Positions 1-8,711 of a DNA stretch of 64,000 nt are shown here, one piece after another. Positions within the stretch are counted from its first letter, which is position 1; each line of letters starts with the position of its first letter. The notes below the pieces were generated by a model, which worked only from the letters and a program-made list of their open reading frames with translations, was not told where the DNA came from and made no database searches. A program made the position numbers and the translations under genes. This DNA comes from Frankia sp. AgB32 (lineage in GTDB: Bacteria > Actinomycetota > Actinomycetes > Frankiales > Frankiaceae), in assembly GCF_023243045.1 (NCBI RefSeq), contig NZ_JALKFX010000001.1, positions 1 to 64,000 on the forward strand, given 5' to 3'.

Positions 1-155
1 TCTTGGTGCGCCGCGGAACACTCGGATCTTGGTGCGCCGCGGAACACTCGGATCTTGGTGCGCCGCGGAACACTCGGATCTTGGTGCGCCGCGGAACACT
101 CGGATCTTGGTGCGCCGCGGAACACTCGGATCTTGGTGCGCCGCGGAACACTCGG
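1..155. repeat. 26-bp tandem repeat array (six copies, open at left edge)
   Basis: Six head-to-tail copies of a 26-base unit starting TCTTGGTGCGCCGCGG and ending AACACTCGGA occupy 1-26, 27-52, 53-78, 79-104, 105-130 and 131-155. The first five are identical; the last loses its final base and runs into unique DNA. There are no spacers, so this is a minisatellite and not a CRISPR array. The array begins at the first base of the window and so probably extends further left. The unit length is not a multiple of three, which argues against a selected coding role. Confidence 0.95.
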
Positions 156-213
156 GGGTTGTCGGGTGATTAATGGGGTGCGGTCGTCCGGTGACTCCTA
201 TAGGAAACCTGTC

Positions 214-966
214 ATGGACAGCGGATTCCTTGGCTCCGAGGTGTATGGCGACACGATCGCTGACGTCTACGACGACTGGTTCTCCGGCTCGGACCGGCAG
301 GTCGCGATCGACGCGGCCGCCGACTTCCTCCATGCCAGCGCCGGGGCGGGGCCGGCGCTGGAGCTTGGTATCGGGACCGGCCGGGTCGCGCTGCCACTGG
401 CCGCGCGGGGAACGAAGGTGGCCGGTATCGATGCCTCGACACGCATGACGGCCCGCCTGCGCGAGAAACCCGGTGGATCGGACATTGACGTCAAGCTTGC
501 CGATTTCGCCGAGATCGGTTTTCCGGCGGAGTCCTTCGGCCTGGTCTATGTCGTGTTCAACACGTTCTGTGTGCTCCCCGACCAGGACGCGCAGGTCCGC
601 TGCTTCAGCGAGGTGGCCGACGTGCTGTGGCCCGGTGGGTCGTTCGTGATGGAGAACTTCGTCCCGGACCCCACCCGGTTCGACCGCGGGCAGCGGGTCG
701 AGGTCGAGCGGGTTCTCGGGGACGCCACGCATCTCCACGCGGCGGTGCACGATCCGGTCGAGCAGCGGGTCCGCAGCCGGCGCCTCGTCTTCGGGTCGGA
801 CGGGGTGCGGACCTTCCCCGTCGAACTGCGCTATGCCTGGCCGAGCGAGTTGGATCTGATGGGCCGCCTCGCCGGCCTGACGCTGGCCGAGCGCTGGGCC
901 GGCTGGACACGCGAGCCGTTCACCGGAAGCAGCCCGTCCCACGTCTCCGTCTGGCGCAAGCCGTAG
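214..966 (+). CDS. Class I SAM-dependent methyltransferase
   Basis: A 250-residue protein with a class I methyltransferase fold. The SAM-binding motif I (LELGIGTGRVALPL) is at about residues 49-62, followed by an acidic strand end (VAGIDAS) and a later FVMENF strand. The N-terminal YDDWF segment resembles the lid of small-molecule methyltransferases. I start at the ATG at 214, behind AGGAAA, and not at the upstream in-frame GTG inside the repeat array. The substrate cannot be read from sequence. It stands alone: repeats upstream, and a large palindrome then convergent genes downstream. Confidence 0.8.
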   Translation: MDSGFLGSEVYGDTIADVYDDWFSGSDRQVAIDAAADFLHASAGAGPALELGIGTGRVALPLAARGTKVAGIDASTRMTARLREKPGGSDIDVKLADFAEIGFPAESFGLVYVVFNTFCVLPDQDAQVRCFSEVADVLWPGGSFVMENFVPDPTRFDRGQRVEVERVLGDATHLHAAVHDPVEQRVRSRRLVFGSDGVRTFPVELRYAWPSELDLMGRLAGLTLAERWAGWTREPFTGSSPSHVSVWRKP

Positions 967-1015
967 CCGTAGACGTCCGCGCAGGCCGTGCCGCGGCCGG
1001 AGCGCGAGGGCGGTG

Positions 1016-1106
1016 CTGCGTGGGAGACGAGCTACCTGACTCCTCCACAGGGACGAATCGGGCGCGTAGCCCTGTGGAAGAGTCAGGAATCCCCGCTCCC
1101 ACGCAG
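1016..1106. terminator. Large two-tier inverted repeat between convergent genes
   Basis: The outer arms CTGCGTGGGAG (1016-1026) and its exact complement (1096-1106) enclose an asymmetric bubble. Inside are 18-base arms at 1035-1052 and 1070-1087 with one mismatch around a 17-base loop. It sits between the convergent methyltransferase and MaoC genes, so bidirectional termination is the simplest reading. No T-run follows. A REP-like or miniature mobile element is an alternative. Confidence 0.6.
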
Positions 1107-1132
1107 GAAGCGGCTGCCGGATCGCGGGCGGG

Positions 1133-1639
1133 TCAGGACTGGGCGGGCTCCGGGCGGCCGGGCTGTTCGCCGCCGCGGGCCTCGCCGTAGGCGCGCTTGG
1201 GGACCATCACCTTGCGGCGGTAGATGCAGACCAGGGTGCCGTCCTGGTTGTGGCCGCGGGTCTCGACGGTGACGATGCCGCGGTCGTCCTTGCTCTTCGA
1301 CTCGACCTTGCCGAGCACGGTCGACTCGCCGTAGATGGTGTCGCCGTGGAAGACGGGGGCGACGTGACGCAGCGACTCGACCTCGAGGTTCGCGATCGCC
1401 TTGCCGGACACGTCCGCGACCGACATGCCGAGCAGCAGCGAGTACACGTAGTTCCCGACCACCACGTTCCGCTTGAACTGCGTGGTCTTCTCGGCGTAGT
1501 TCAGGTCGAGGTGCAGCGGGTGGTGGTTCATCGTGAGGAGACAGAAGAGATGGTCGTCGTACTCGGTGACCGTCTTGCCGGGCCAGTGCTTGTAGACGGC
1601 GCCGACCTCGAACTCCTCGTAGTAACGGCCGAACTGCAT
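1133..1639 (-). CDS. MaoC family dehydratase (hot-dog (R)-hydratase)
   Basis: A 168-residue single hot-dog protein of the MaoC type, which adds water to, or removes it from, enoyl-CoA thioesters. The hydratase signature appears as NHHPLHLD (about residues 38-45) with FKRNVVVG downstream. The ATG at 1639 is preceded by GAGGAGACTC, a good ribosome site. It lies 45 bp downstream of an acyl-CoA dehydrogenase on the same strand, probably one transcript. With the CitE-like protein at 8712 and the CoA-transferase at 7162 it matches the hydratase of itaconate/mesaconate or ethylmalonyl-CoA routes (mesaconyl-CoA or itaconyl-CoA hydratase). That substrate is an inference. Confidence 0.85.
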   Translation of the reverse strand: MQFGRYYEEFEVGAVYKHWPGKTVTEYDDHLFCLLTMNHHPLHLDLNYAEKTTQFKRNVVVGNYVYSLLLGMSVADVSGKAIANLEVESLRHVAPVFHGDTIYGESTVLGKVESKSKDDRGIVTVETRGHNQDGTLVCIYRRKVMVPKRAYGEARGGEQPGRPEPAQS

Positions 1640-1684
1640 GAGTCTCCTCGATCTCGTCGTTGGGGTCGTGGGCGGAGCCGGCGG

Positions 1685-2884
1685 TCAGCCGCCCAGGCGG
1701 TAGTCCTTGAGCAGCGCCTTGCTGATGATGCGCTTCTGCACCTCGGAGGTGCCCTCGCCGATGAGCATGAACGGCGCCTCGCGGTAGAGGCGCTCGATCT
1801 CGTACTCCTTCGAGTAGCCGTAGCCGCCGTGGATGCGGAACGAGTCGGTGGTGACCTCGTAGCAGTACTCGCTGGCCAGGTACTTCGCCATGCCGGCCTC
1901 GACGTCGTTGCGCTGCCCGCTGTCCTTCTTGCGCGCCGCGCTGACCATCATCAGGTGGCCGGCCTCGACCTTGGTGGCCATCTCGGCGAGCTTGAAGGCA
2001 ATGGCCTGGTGGTCGGCGATCTGGCGGCCGAAGGTGCGGCGCTGCTGGGCGTAGGCGATCCCGAGCTCGAAGGCGCGGATCATGATGCCGCAGGCGCGGG
2101 CGGCGACGTTGACCCGGCCAACCTCGACGCCGTCCATCATCTGGTAGAAGCCGCGGCCGGCCTTGTCCGCGCCGCCGAGGATCGCCGACGCCGGCACGCG
2201 GTGGCCGTCCAGGATCATCTCGGTGGTCTCGACGCCCTTGTAGCCGAGCTTCTCCAGCTTGCCGGGGATGCTGAGCCCGCCGTGGGTGCCGAAGCCCGGC
2301 TCCTTCTCCAGCAGGAACGTGGTCATGTTCTTGTAGACCGACTCAGCGCCCTCGTCGGTCTTGACCAGGGTGGCGACGACGCCGGAGCGGGCGCCGTTGG
2401 TCAGCCACATCTTCTGGCCGTTGATGACGTAGTCGTCGCCCTCGCGGGTGGCCCTGGTGGTGATCGCGGAGACGTCGGAGCCACAGCCGGGCTCGCTCAT
2501 CGAGAACGCGCCGCGGACGTCCCCGGTCGCCATCTGCGGCAGCAGGCGGGCCTTCTGCTCGTCGCTGCCGTGCTGGAGCACGAGGTACGCGACGATGAAG
2601 TGGGTGTTGATCACGCCGGAGACGCTCATCCAGCCGCGGGCGATCTCCTCCACGACCAGGGCGTAGGTGAGCAGCGACTCGCCGAGGCCGCCGAACTCCT
2701 CGGGAATCATGATCCCGAAGAGGCCCATGTCCTTCATGTGGTTGATGATCTCTTCGGGGTACTCGTCCTTGCGTTCGAGATCACCCGCGTTCGGAAGGAT
2801 CTCCTTGTCCACGAACGTGCGCACGGCCGCCAGGATGTCGGCCTGGACTTCGGTGAGCCCGTCGGTCTGCGCGATCCTGCCCAT
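1685..2884 (-). CDS. Acyl-CoA dehydrogenase (FadE type)
   Basis: A 399-residue FAD enzyme of usual family length that oxidises acyl-CoA to 2-enoyl-CoA. Visible are the N-terminal helical domain, the FAD-contact stretch FSMSEPGCGSD, the RRTFGRQIADHQAIAFKLAE block, HGGYGYSKEYEIERLYRE, and IGEGTSEVQ with the likely catalytic base Glu377 at the medium/short-chain enzyme position. The start at 2884 follows GAGGAG at good spacing. It is the first gene of a two-gene unit with the MaoC hydratase. The pairing resembles mycobacterial FadE19/MaoC/CitE and streptomycete ethylmalonyl-CoA clusters, so a branched or dicarboxylic acyl-CoA substrate is plausible but unproven. Confidence 0.9.
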   Translation of the reverse strand: MGRIAQTDGLTEVQADILAAVRTFVDKEILPNAGDLERKDEYPEEIINHMKDMGLFGIMIPEEFGGLGESLLTYALVVEEIARGWMSVSGVINTHFIVAYLVLQHGSDEQKARLLPQMATGDVRGAFSMSEPGCGSDVSAITTRATREGDDYVINGQKMWLTNGARSGVVATLVKTDEGAESVYKNMTTFLLEKEPGFGTHGGLSIPGKLEKLGYKGVETTEMILDGHRVPASAILGGADKAGRGFYQMMDGVEVGRVNVAARACGIMIRAFELGIAYAQQRRTFGRQIADHQAIAFKLAEMATKVEAGHLMMVSAARKKDSGQRNDVEAGMAKYLASEYCYEVTTDSFRIHGGYGYSKEYEIERLYREAPFMLIGEGTSEVQKRIISKALLKDYRLGG

Positions 2885-3348
2885 GTGTCCAGCTCCTCGT
2901 CTGGCGCGGTGGCGCCGGTCGTGCGGGTGGCCCTGCGGCCGTGGCGCGCTGCGGGGCGGCCGGGCCTACTTCGCCACGTCGGGACCGGCCCGGCGAAGCC
3001 CGGCGCGGTCCGTGGTTGACGGTAAGGGAAGCAGGGGTGTGGGTGCCTGCGTTCGGCGTCGAGGTCGCGTTTGGCACTGTGCCGGCGTGCGGCCGGGTGG
3101 CCGTGGCCGGCCGGACTGTCGCACGGCCGCACCACCTCGTCCCGCCGAGCCTGCCAACGCCAACGTTCCGCTTCGTCACGCGCCCGGAGCGGTCGCGCAT
3201 CCCCAGCGCCGTAACGGGTCGTACGCGGCTTTCCGCGCGCGGCTCCGCTCAGGCAAGACGAGATAGCTAGCTTGTTAACATGATTGCGGTCTGCCGGGCA
3301 AGAAATGCCCGGCCCGGGTGACCTCGTCGGTAAAACCGATTCCGCCGG
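2885..3348. other. Intergenic region, probable promoter of the FadE-MaoC unit
   Basis: No convincing gene is seen. Reading frames across it lack family features. An AT-richer island at 3262-3290 contains the palindromes GCTAGC and GTTAAC. The minus-strand promoter for the dehydrogenase should lie in this region, but no clear -35/-10 pair is identifiable. Confidence 0.4.
3293..3313 (-). terminator. Hairpin downstream of the solute-binding protein gene
   Basis: The perfect 8-bp stem GCCGGGCA/TGCCCGGC with a 5-base loop (AGAAA) sits about 35 bp past the stop codon of the minus-strand gene ending at 3349. No clear T-tract follows, so termination is inferred from position. Confidence 0.45.
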
Positions 3349-4590
3349 TCAGGTGTCGCACCACTCCAACCGGTCCCGGCCGCCGCCGCCGGGCACGACC
3401 TCGAAGGACTGGCCGGAGCGGGCGACGCGCAGGAAGTACCTGCACCGACTGATCGTGCCGATGTTCGTCGCCAGATCGATGGGATCGGCGAGCAGCCCGC
3501 CGGCATCGTAGTCGTGGACCTGGCGCAGCCCGGTCACGAAGGAGCTACGGGTGGGGCATGGCCCCGCGGCGGCCAGCCCGCGCAGGAACATGTCGGCCTC
3601 CGTGTAGGCCTCCCGCTGGATCGCCCCGTCGGGGTCGTTCACCTCCGGCGCGAAACTGTTCATCGTCGCCCGGTACGCGGTCTGGGCGGCGGACTGTGCT
3701 GTCGGGTTGAAGCCCAGCGCGATCGTGACGCCCGCGATCGACTGGCCGAAGTCGTGCAGCAGGCCGGCGTCGTACCCGAACAGTGAGAAGGCGGACTTGA
3801 CCTCTCCTCCGTTGTTCCGGATGGCCTGCACCGCGGCGGCGAGGACGTCGGCCGCCCCCGAGGAGGCGAGGACGTCGGCCCTGGCCGCCTTCGCTATCGC
3901 GGCGATCTGGTCCGCGGAGAGGAACCCGGTGGTGTGGTCGATGGTGGAGACCACCGAGATGTTCTGCGAGGCGAGGCTCGCGCTGAGCTGGTCGCCGCCC
4001 TCGGTCGACGCCTGGTTCGCGCCCTCGCGGATCACCATCGCGCGGGTGCCGCCGCTGCGCGCGGCGAACTGCCCGAAGGCCGTCGTGGGCTGGTCCACGT
4101 AGCGGTAGCTGGCGGAGAACATGTTGCGGTGCCGCGCCCACTCCGCCTCGGTCGCCACGCCGGTCACCGGCACGTCGGCGGTGTCGAGGAACTGTGCCGA
4201 GCCCGTCGCCACGGCGGTCATCTCGATCAGGCCGAAAACGTCCTGGTGGTCGATCAGATCCCGGGCCGCGACGAGGTTGCCGGCGGCGGTCGACCCGTCG
4301 TCCTGCACCGTCAGCACAATGCGCCGACCGTTGATCCCGCCCGCGGCGTTGGCCGCCGAGATCCGGGCCTGGACGGCCGCCCGGGCCGAGGTGAATGCGG
4401 GGGCGATCGGACCGGTATTGGGAACGATCAGGCCGACCTTCACCTCGTCGGCGGTGACGCCGGGGGCCACGCCGGGACACTTTCCGGCCTCGGTCGATGA
4501 GTGATCGACCGAACACGCACAGGAGATGGTTGCGCTTAGCAGTGCCGCCATCGCCAACAGTAAATGCCGGCGAACCGGACGTATTGGCAC
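3349..4590 (-). CDS. ABC transporter solute-binding lipoprotein, branched-chain amino acid type
   Basis: A 413-residue type I periplasmic-binding-fold protein of the LivJ/Peripla_BP_6 group, which captures a small solute for an ABC importer. An Arg-rich start, a hydrophobic segment (LLLAMAALLSATIS) and a Cys pair at about 24-26 suggest a lipoprotein signal. Then come the typical EVKVGLIVPNTGPIAP strand, AANAAGGINGRRI and the QDDGST motif. The GTG at 4590 lies behind GGGGAGGGA. No permease or ATPase genes are adjacent, so partners must be elsewhere. Its position within CoA-catabolism genes suggests uptake of their substrate. Confidence 0.85.
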   Translation of the reverse strand: MPIRPVRRHLLLAMAALLSATISCACSVDHSSTEAGKCPGVAPGVTADEVKVGLIVPNTGPIAPAFTSARAAVQARISAANAAGGINGRRIVLTVQDDGSTAAGNLVAARDLIDHQDVFGLIEMTAVATGSAQFLDTADVPVTGVATEAEWARHRNMFSASYRYVDQPTTAFGQFAARSGGTRAMVIREGANQASTEGGDQLSASLASQNISVVSTIDHTTGFLSADQIAAIAKAARADVLASSGAADVLAAAVQAIRNNGGEVKSAFSLFGYDAGLLHDFGQSIAGVTIALGFNPTAQSAAQTAYRATMNSFAPEVNDPDGAIQREAYTEADMFLRGLAAAGPCPTRSSFVTGLRQVHDYDAGGLLADPIDLATNIGTISRCRYFLRVARSGQSFEVVPGGGGRDRLEWCDT

Positions 4591-4892
4591 GGTCCCTCCC
4601 CGTAAATCTACCGAAATGGGTAGGCGTAAGACGTATCACGTTGGCGGAGGACGTGGTCCCTGCTCGTGTGGCGGGGGAGATCATCCTTGGTCGGACAGTT
4701 GCCCGCCGGGCACACTCGGGTGGCGCGCGGACGCGGGGTGGCATGGCCGCCGGCATGCCGATCAGTTGCGGGTGGCCCAGTGGGCCATTACGATTTAAGA
4801 GGCATTTTGCTGTCTGTTGCGAGCCGGTTCTGTCGGGGAAGAACTCCTCGGCTGTGGCGCGCCGCGGCGGCGTCGACGCTGGCATTCTCGGA
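4591..4892. promoter_or_regulatory. Divergent intergenic region
   Basis: About 300 bp separate the minus-strand binding protein from the plus-strand dehydrogenase, so both promoters must lie here. It contains AT-richer patches (about 4600-4640 and 4790-4810). No operator or promoter hexamer pair is strong enough to name. Confidence 0.35.
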
Positions 4893-6068
4893 ATGAATTT
4901 GGGCGGTGACGGTCGGGTGAGTAGTGAGATCGACGAGATAATCGCGTCGGTGCGCCGTTTCGTGCGGGACGAGGTTGTCCAGGCGGAGTCGGAGATCGAA
5001 GCCGGCGATGTTATTCCGGACCGGCTGCGGGTGGCCGCGGCGGATATGGGCCTTTTTGGTTTTGCGATTCCCGAGATTTACGGCGGGCTCGGGCTTTCGA
5101 TGAGCGACGAGGCGCGCCTGGTGTTCGAGCTGGGCTACACCACGCCGGCCTTCCGCTCCATGTTCGGGACGAACAACGGCATCGCCGGCCATGTGCTGCT
5201 GGAAGGCGCCACCGAGGAGCAGAAGAAGGCGTACCTGCCTAAGATCGCGTCGGGCGAGTGGGTGGCCTCCTTCGCGCTGACGGAGGAGGGCGCGGGGTCG
5301 GACCCGGCGGGCCTGGCGACGACAGCGCGGCGCGACGGTGACGAATGGGTCATCAACGGCGCCAAGCGGTACATCACGAACGCGCCGAACGCGGACGTCT
5401 TCATGGTGTTTGCCCGCTCCGAGGAAGGGTCCACGGGCGGTCGCGGGATCAGCACCTTCATGGTCGAGCGGAACACTCCCGGTCTCAGCGTGGCCCCGAA
5501 GGACGCGAAGATGGGCCAGGCCGGCGCCTGGACCGCGGACGTCTACTTCGACAACATGCGGGTTCCGGCGGACACGCTCATCGGCGGCGCGGAGGGTGAG
5601 GGCCGCGGTTATGTGACCGCGATGCGCTGCCTGGCCCACGGCCGGATCCACATCGCCGCGCTGTGCGTCGGACTGTCGCAGCGGCTGGTGGACGAGTCGG
5701 TGTCGTACGCCTCGGCACGGGTCCAGGGCGGCAAGGTGATCGGTGAGCACCAGCTCATCCAGGGCCTGCTGGCGGACTCGGTGACCGACCTGTACGCGGC
5801 GCGCGCCCTGGTGAAGGAAGTGGCCGCGGCGTTCGACGACGGCAGCGACCAGCGGACCGGCCCGTCGTGCGCCAAGTACTTCGCGTCCGAGGCGGTCGGG
5901 CGGATCGCGGACCGCGCGGTGCAGATCCACGGCGGCAGCGGTTACATGCGGGGCGTGCCGGTGGAGCGGTTCTACCGGGACGCGCGACTGTTCCGCATCT
6001 ACGAGGGCACGAGCCAGATCCAGCAGCTCGTGATCTCCAGGCAGGTCCTGAAGGACGCCGCCAGCTGA
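4893..6068 (+). CDS. Acyl-CoA dehydrogenase (second)
   Basis: A 391-residue acyl-CoA dehydrogenase. Seen are MGLFGFAIPEIYGGLGLS near the N-terminus, FALTEEGAGSDPAGLATTA for flavin/substrate contact, VINGAKRYITNA, the IHGGSGYMRGVPVERFYRDAR block and RIYEGTSQIQ with the predicted catalytic Glu371. I use the ATG at 4893 because the protein begins just before the conserved N-terminal helix; a GTG at 4917 is also possible and neither has a strong ribosome site. The open frame continues upstream to 4497 but that part overlaps the promoter region. It probably acts on an acyl-CoA supplied by the neighbouring binding protein and CoA-transferase. Confidence 0.88.
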   Translation: MNLGGDGRVSSEIDEIIASVRRFVRDEVVQAESEIEAGDVIPDRLRVAAADMGLFGFAIPEIYGGLGLSMSDEARLVFELGYTTPAFRSMFGTNNGIAGHVLLEGATEEQKKAYLPKIASGEWVASFALTEEGAGSDPAGLATTARRDGDEWVINGAKRYITNAPNADVFMVFARSEEGSTGGRGISTFMVERNTPGLSVAPKDAKMGQAGAWTADVYFDNMRVPADTLIGGAEGEGRGYVTAMRCLAHGRIHIAALCVGLSQRLVDESVSYASARVQGGKVIGEHQLIQGLLADSVTDLYAARALVKEVAAAFDDGSDQRTGPSCAKYFASEAVGRIADRAVQIHGGSGYMRGVPVERFYRDARLFRIYEGTSQIQQLVISRQVLKDAAS

Positions 6069-6074
6069 GACGGA

Positions 6075-6138
6075 GATGGCCCGCGCGGGTGCGCGGGCCA
6101 TCCGTCCCGGTGCCGCCGGAGCTGCCGGCGGCACCGGG
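6075..6138. terminator. Paired strong hairpins, bidirectional terminator
   Basis: Two hairpins in tandem fill the convergent gap. The first is GATGGCCCGCGC (6075-6086) with its exact complement at 6091-6102 around GGGT. The second is CCCGGTGCCGCC (6106-6117) with its complement at 6127-6138, extendable by two more pairs inside. Both end in the space between stop codons at 6068 and 6145, consistent with shared termination. Confidence 0.75.
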
Positions 6139-6144
6139 AGCAGG

Positions 6145-7152
6145 TCAGCGCCGGACGTGCTCGTGCAGCTCGGCCAGCAGTTCCCTGTCGAGCTCGTAGG
6201 GCGTGTAGAAGGCGGTCCGGGTGGCGTAGCTGCCGACCTTCGCGACGAGCTCGGGCCCGACCTCGGCCGGCGTGCCGACAAGGGCGAACGTTCGCAGCAT
6301 GTCGTCGTCGATGAGGGTGCCGATCGCATCCCACTCGCCGAGCTTCGACAGCCGGGTCAGCTCCGGCTGCAACTCACCCCAGCCGTGCAGCTCCAGCACC
6401 GGCCGGTAGGCGGGGGTGGAGGCGTAGAAGGCGATCTGCCTGCGGGTGCCGGTCATCGCCTTCGTCAGCTCCTCCTCCGTGCGCCCGACGGCGACGAACG
6501 ACGGCCCGGCGATCTCGAACCCGTCCAAAGTGGCGCCGACCTTGGCCCGGCCGCGCCGCAGCGCCGGCAGGGTCACCTCCTCGACGTACTGCCGGGTGGT
6601 GAACGGGTGCGCGAAGAACCCGTCCGCGGCCTCGCCCGCGACCTCGGTCATCGCCGTGTTCACGCCGGCGAGGTACACCGGCGGCGGGCCGTACTCGTGC
6701 GCCGTCGGGGAGAAGAACGGCGTCATCAGCGTGTGGGTGTAGAACTCGCCCTGGAAGTCGAGCCTGGACCCGTCCTGCCAGGCGGTCCAGATCGCCCTGA
6801 GGGCGAGAACGAACTCCCGCATCCGGGCGGCGGGGCTCGACCAGGTCATCGAGTACCGGCGCTCGATGTGCGGCTTGACCTGTGAGCCGAGGCCGAGGAC
6901 GAACCGGCCCCTGGAGTACTTCGCCAGGTCGTACGCCGAATAGGCCATGGTCATCGGGCTGCGGGCGAACGCGATCGCGATCGACGTGCCCAGGGTGACG
7001 TGCTCGGTGTTCTGGGCGACCTGCAGCAGCTGCAGGAACGGGTCGTGGCCGAGTTCACCGACCCAGACGCCGTCGTAGCCGGCGGCCTCCAGCGCCCGGG
7101 CGCCGGCGGGCGTCGCGTCGATGTCGCTGCCCAGCGTAGAGTCGATCTTCAT
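6145..7152 (-). CDS. LLM-class F420-dependent oxidoreductase
   Basis: A 335-residue luciferase-like TIM-barrel protein. Characteristic stretches are the N-terminal AAGYDGVWVGEL, the TSIAIAFARSPMTMAYSAYD strand/helix, GRFVLGLGSQVKPHIERRY and PPVYLAGVN. In actinobacteria this family usually uses reduced coenzyme F420; FMN use cannot be excluded from sequence alone. The ATG at 7152 follows GAGGAGG. It begins only 9 bp after the CoA-transferase stop, so the two are very likely co-transcribed. Its role in the pathway is unknown; it may reduce a double bond or carbonyl on the same CoA intermediate. Confidence 0.85.
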   Translation of the reverse strand: MKIDSTLGSDIDATPAGARALEAAGYDGVWVGELGHDPFLQLLQVAQNTEHVTLGTSIAIAFARSPMTMAYSAYDLAKYSRGRFVLGLGSQVKPHIERRYSMTWSSPAARMREFVLALRAIWTAWQDGSRLDFQGEFYTHTLMTPFFSPTAHEYGPPPVYLAGVNTAMTEVAGEAADGFFAHPFTTRQYVEEVTLPALRRGRAKVGATLDGFEIAGPSFVAVGRTEEELTKAMTGTRRQIAFYASTPAYRPVLELHGWGELQPELTRLSKLGEWDAIGTLIDDDMLRTFALVGTPAEVGPELVAKVGSYATRTAFYTPYELDRELLAELHEHVRR

Positions 7153-7161
7153 CGGTCCTCC

Positions 7162-8385
7162 TCAGACCACCTTGTCCGCGCGCAGTTCGGCGATCTGGTC
7201 CGCGGTGAACCCGATCTCGGCCAGCACCGTGTCGGTGTGCTCGCCCAGGCCTGGAACGGCGCCCATCGGCGACGACCAGCCGGTGGTGATCGGCGGCGGC
7301 AGCGGCGCGCGCCACGGCCCGGCCGGCGTGGCGACCTCCCGCCAGCGGTCGCGGGCGGCCAGGTGCGGATGGTCGATGACGTCCCGCACCCCGTTGAGGC
7401 GGGCGTTGCCGAGACCGGCGTCGTCGAGGATCTGCTGGGCCTGCTCGACGGTCACCGTCGTCGTCCAGGCGCGGATGGCCTCGTCGATGCGGGGCCGCAG
7501 CCGGACCCGGTCGTCGTTGTGGGCGAGCGTCGGGTCGTCGGCGAGGTCGTCGCGCCCCAGCACGGTGCGGGCGAGGCGCTGCCACTCGCCGTCGTTCGTC
7601 GTCCCGAGCACGACGTTGAACCCATCCGACGTCGGATAGGAGCCGTAGGGGGAGACCGCCGGGGAGCTCACGCCGTTGGGCACCTGCTCCTCGCCGGTGC
7701 CCAGGGTGATGTTCATGGTGTAGCTCATCCACTCGACGACCGTGTCGAACAGGCTCACGGAGATCGCCGCGCCGCGCCCGGTCGCGGTGCGGGCGTGGAT
7801 CGCGGCGAGGACCGACATCACCGTGTACATGCCCGCGCCGATGTCGGCCAGCGGGATGCCCGGCTTGGCCTTCGCGTCGCCGTTACCGGTGATGGCGCAG
7901 GAGCCGGCCTCGGCCTGGACGAGCAGGTCGTAGGCCCGCTTGTGGGACAGCGGCCCGCCTTCGCCGTAGCCGGAGATATCGACGGCGACGACCCGGGGGA
8001 AGCGGGCGGCGAGCTGCTCGGCGGCGAACCCGTAGCGCTGTGCCGCGCCCGGGGCGAGGTTCTGCACGACCACGTCGGCGCGGGCGAACAGCCGCTCCAG
8101 GACCTGCGCGCCGCGTGGGTCGCGGAAGTTCAGGCTGACCGACTCCTTGCCCCGGTTCGCCCAGGTGAAGTGCGCCGAGAGCTCGCCGTGCACGGCCCGG
8201 TCGTAGTCCCGGGCGAAGTCGCCGCCGCGCGGGTTCTCAACCTTGATCACCCGGGCGCCGAGGTCGGCGAGGTGACGGGTCGCGATCGGGGCCGCGACCG
8301 CCTGCTCCAGCCCGACCACCACGAGGTCGCGCAGGGGGAGGAAGCCGGCGGTGGCCGGCGGGCCGTCAGTCGACAGGGACATCAT
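7162..8385 (-). CDS. Class III (CaiB/BaiF family) CoA-transferase
   Basis: A 407-residue family III CoA-transferase, moving CoA between carboxylic acids through an aspartyl-CoA anhydride. The N-terminal Rossmann part (DLGARVIKVENPRGGD) and the catalytic Asp in KRAYDLLVQAEAG (Asp153) are present, and the length is normal. I place the start at tandem ATGs (8385/8382), just after CGGAG; a GTG at 8415 is open but lacks a ribosome site. With a MaoC hydratase and CitE-like lyase nearby, itaconate, mesaconate or citramalate CoA transfer is the leading hypothesis. Formyl- or succinyl-CoA:acid transfer would look the same. Confidence 0.85.
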   Translation of the reverse strand: MMSLSTDGPPATAGFLPLRDLVVVGLEQAVAAPIATRHLADLGARVIKVENPRGGDFARDYDRAVHGELSAHFTWANRGKESVSLNFRDPRGAQVLERLFARADVVVQNLAPGAAQRYGFAAEQLAARFPRVVAVDISGYGEGGPLSHKRAYDLLVQAEAGSCAITGNGDAKAKPGIPLADIGAGMYTVMSVLAAIHARTATGRGAAISVSLFDTVVEWMSYTMNITLGTGEEQVPNGVSSPAVSPYGSYPTSDGFNVVLGTTNDGEWQRLARTVLGRDDLADDPTLAHNDDRVRLRPRIDEAIRAWTTTVTVEQAQQILDDAGLGNARLNGVRDVIDHPHLAARDRWREVATPAGPWRAPLPPPITTGWSSPMGAVPGLGEHTDTVLAEIGFTADQIAELRADKVV

Positions 8386-8711
8386 CACTCCGGCGGGCGC
8401 GTCGTTCGGTGGCACGAGTCTGAAGCAGCCTGGTCACTGGAGCTGCCCGGTTACTGGGGCGCGCGCTGCCAAAGCGTCTCCCCCGCGTCGTGGCCAGCTC
8501 CGCGCCGAGCAGTAGTCGTAATCAATAAACCAGATGGGCGGGCCCGGTGCGGCGGTCCGCGCGGGCGTGAGGTCATAAATGTCACAGTCGGTAATTGCAG
8601 TGAAAGCGAGTGAATCGTCGAGCTGGTAGTGTCGCTCGCCGTCGGGCGTCGTGCTGATCACTGGTAGTCACACCCGCACTCCAGCCAGGTTGCCCACCCG
8701 GGAGACTTCAG
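8386..8711. promoter_or_regulatory. Divergent intergenic region with an AT-rich core
   Basis: This separates the minus-strand CoA-transferase from the plus-strand lyase. A core at 8516-8625 is noticeably AT-richer than its surroundings and contains several TAAT/ATAAAT blocks, as expected of divergent promoters. No defined operator is recognised. Confidence 0.4.

Noticed and set aside
1..155. Possible CRISPR array
   Set aside because: The 26-base units are directly abutting with no spacers and no cas genes are nearby.
8434..8661. 75-residue minus-strand reading frame
   Set aside because: It lies in the AT-rich divergent promoter region, lacks a ribosome site and family features.
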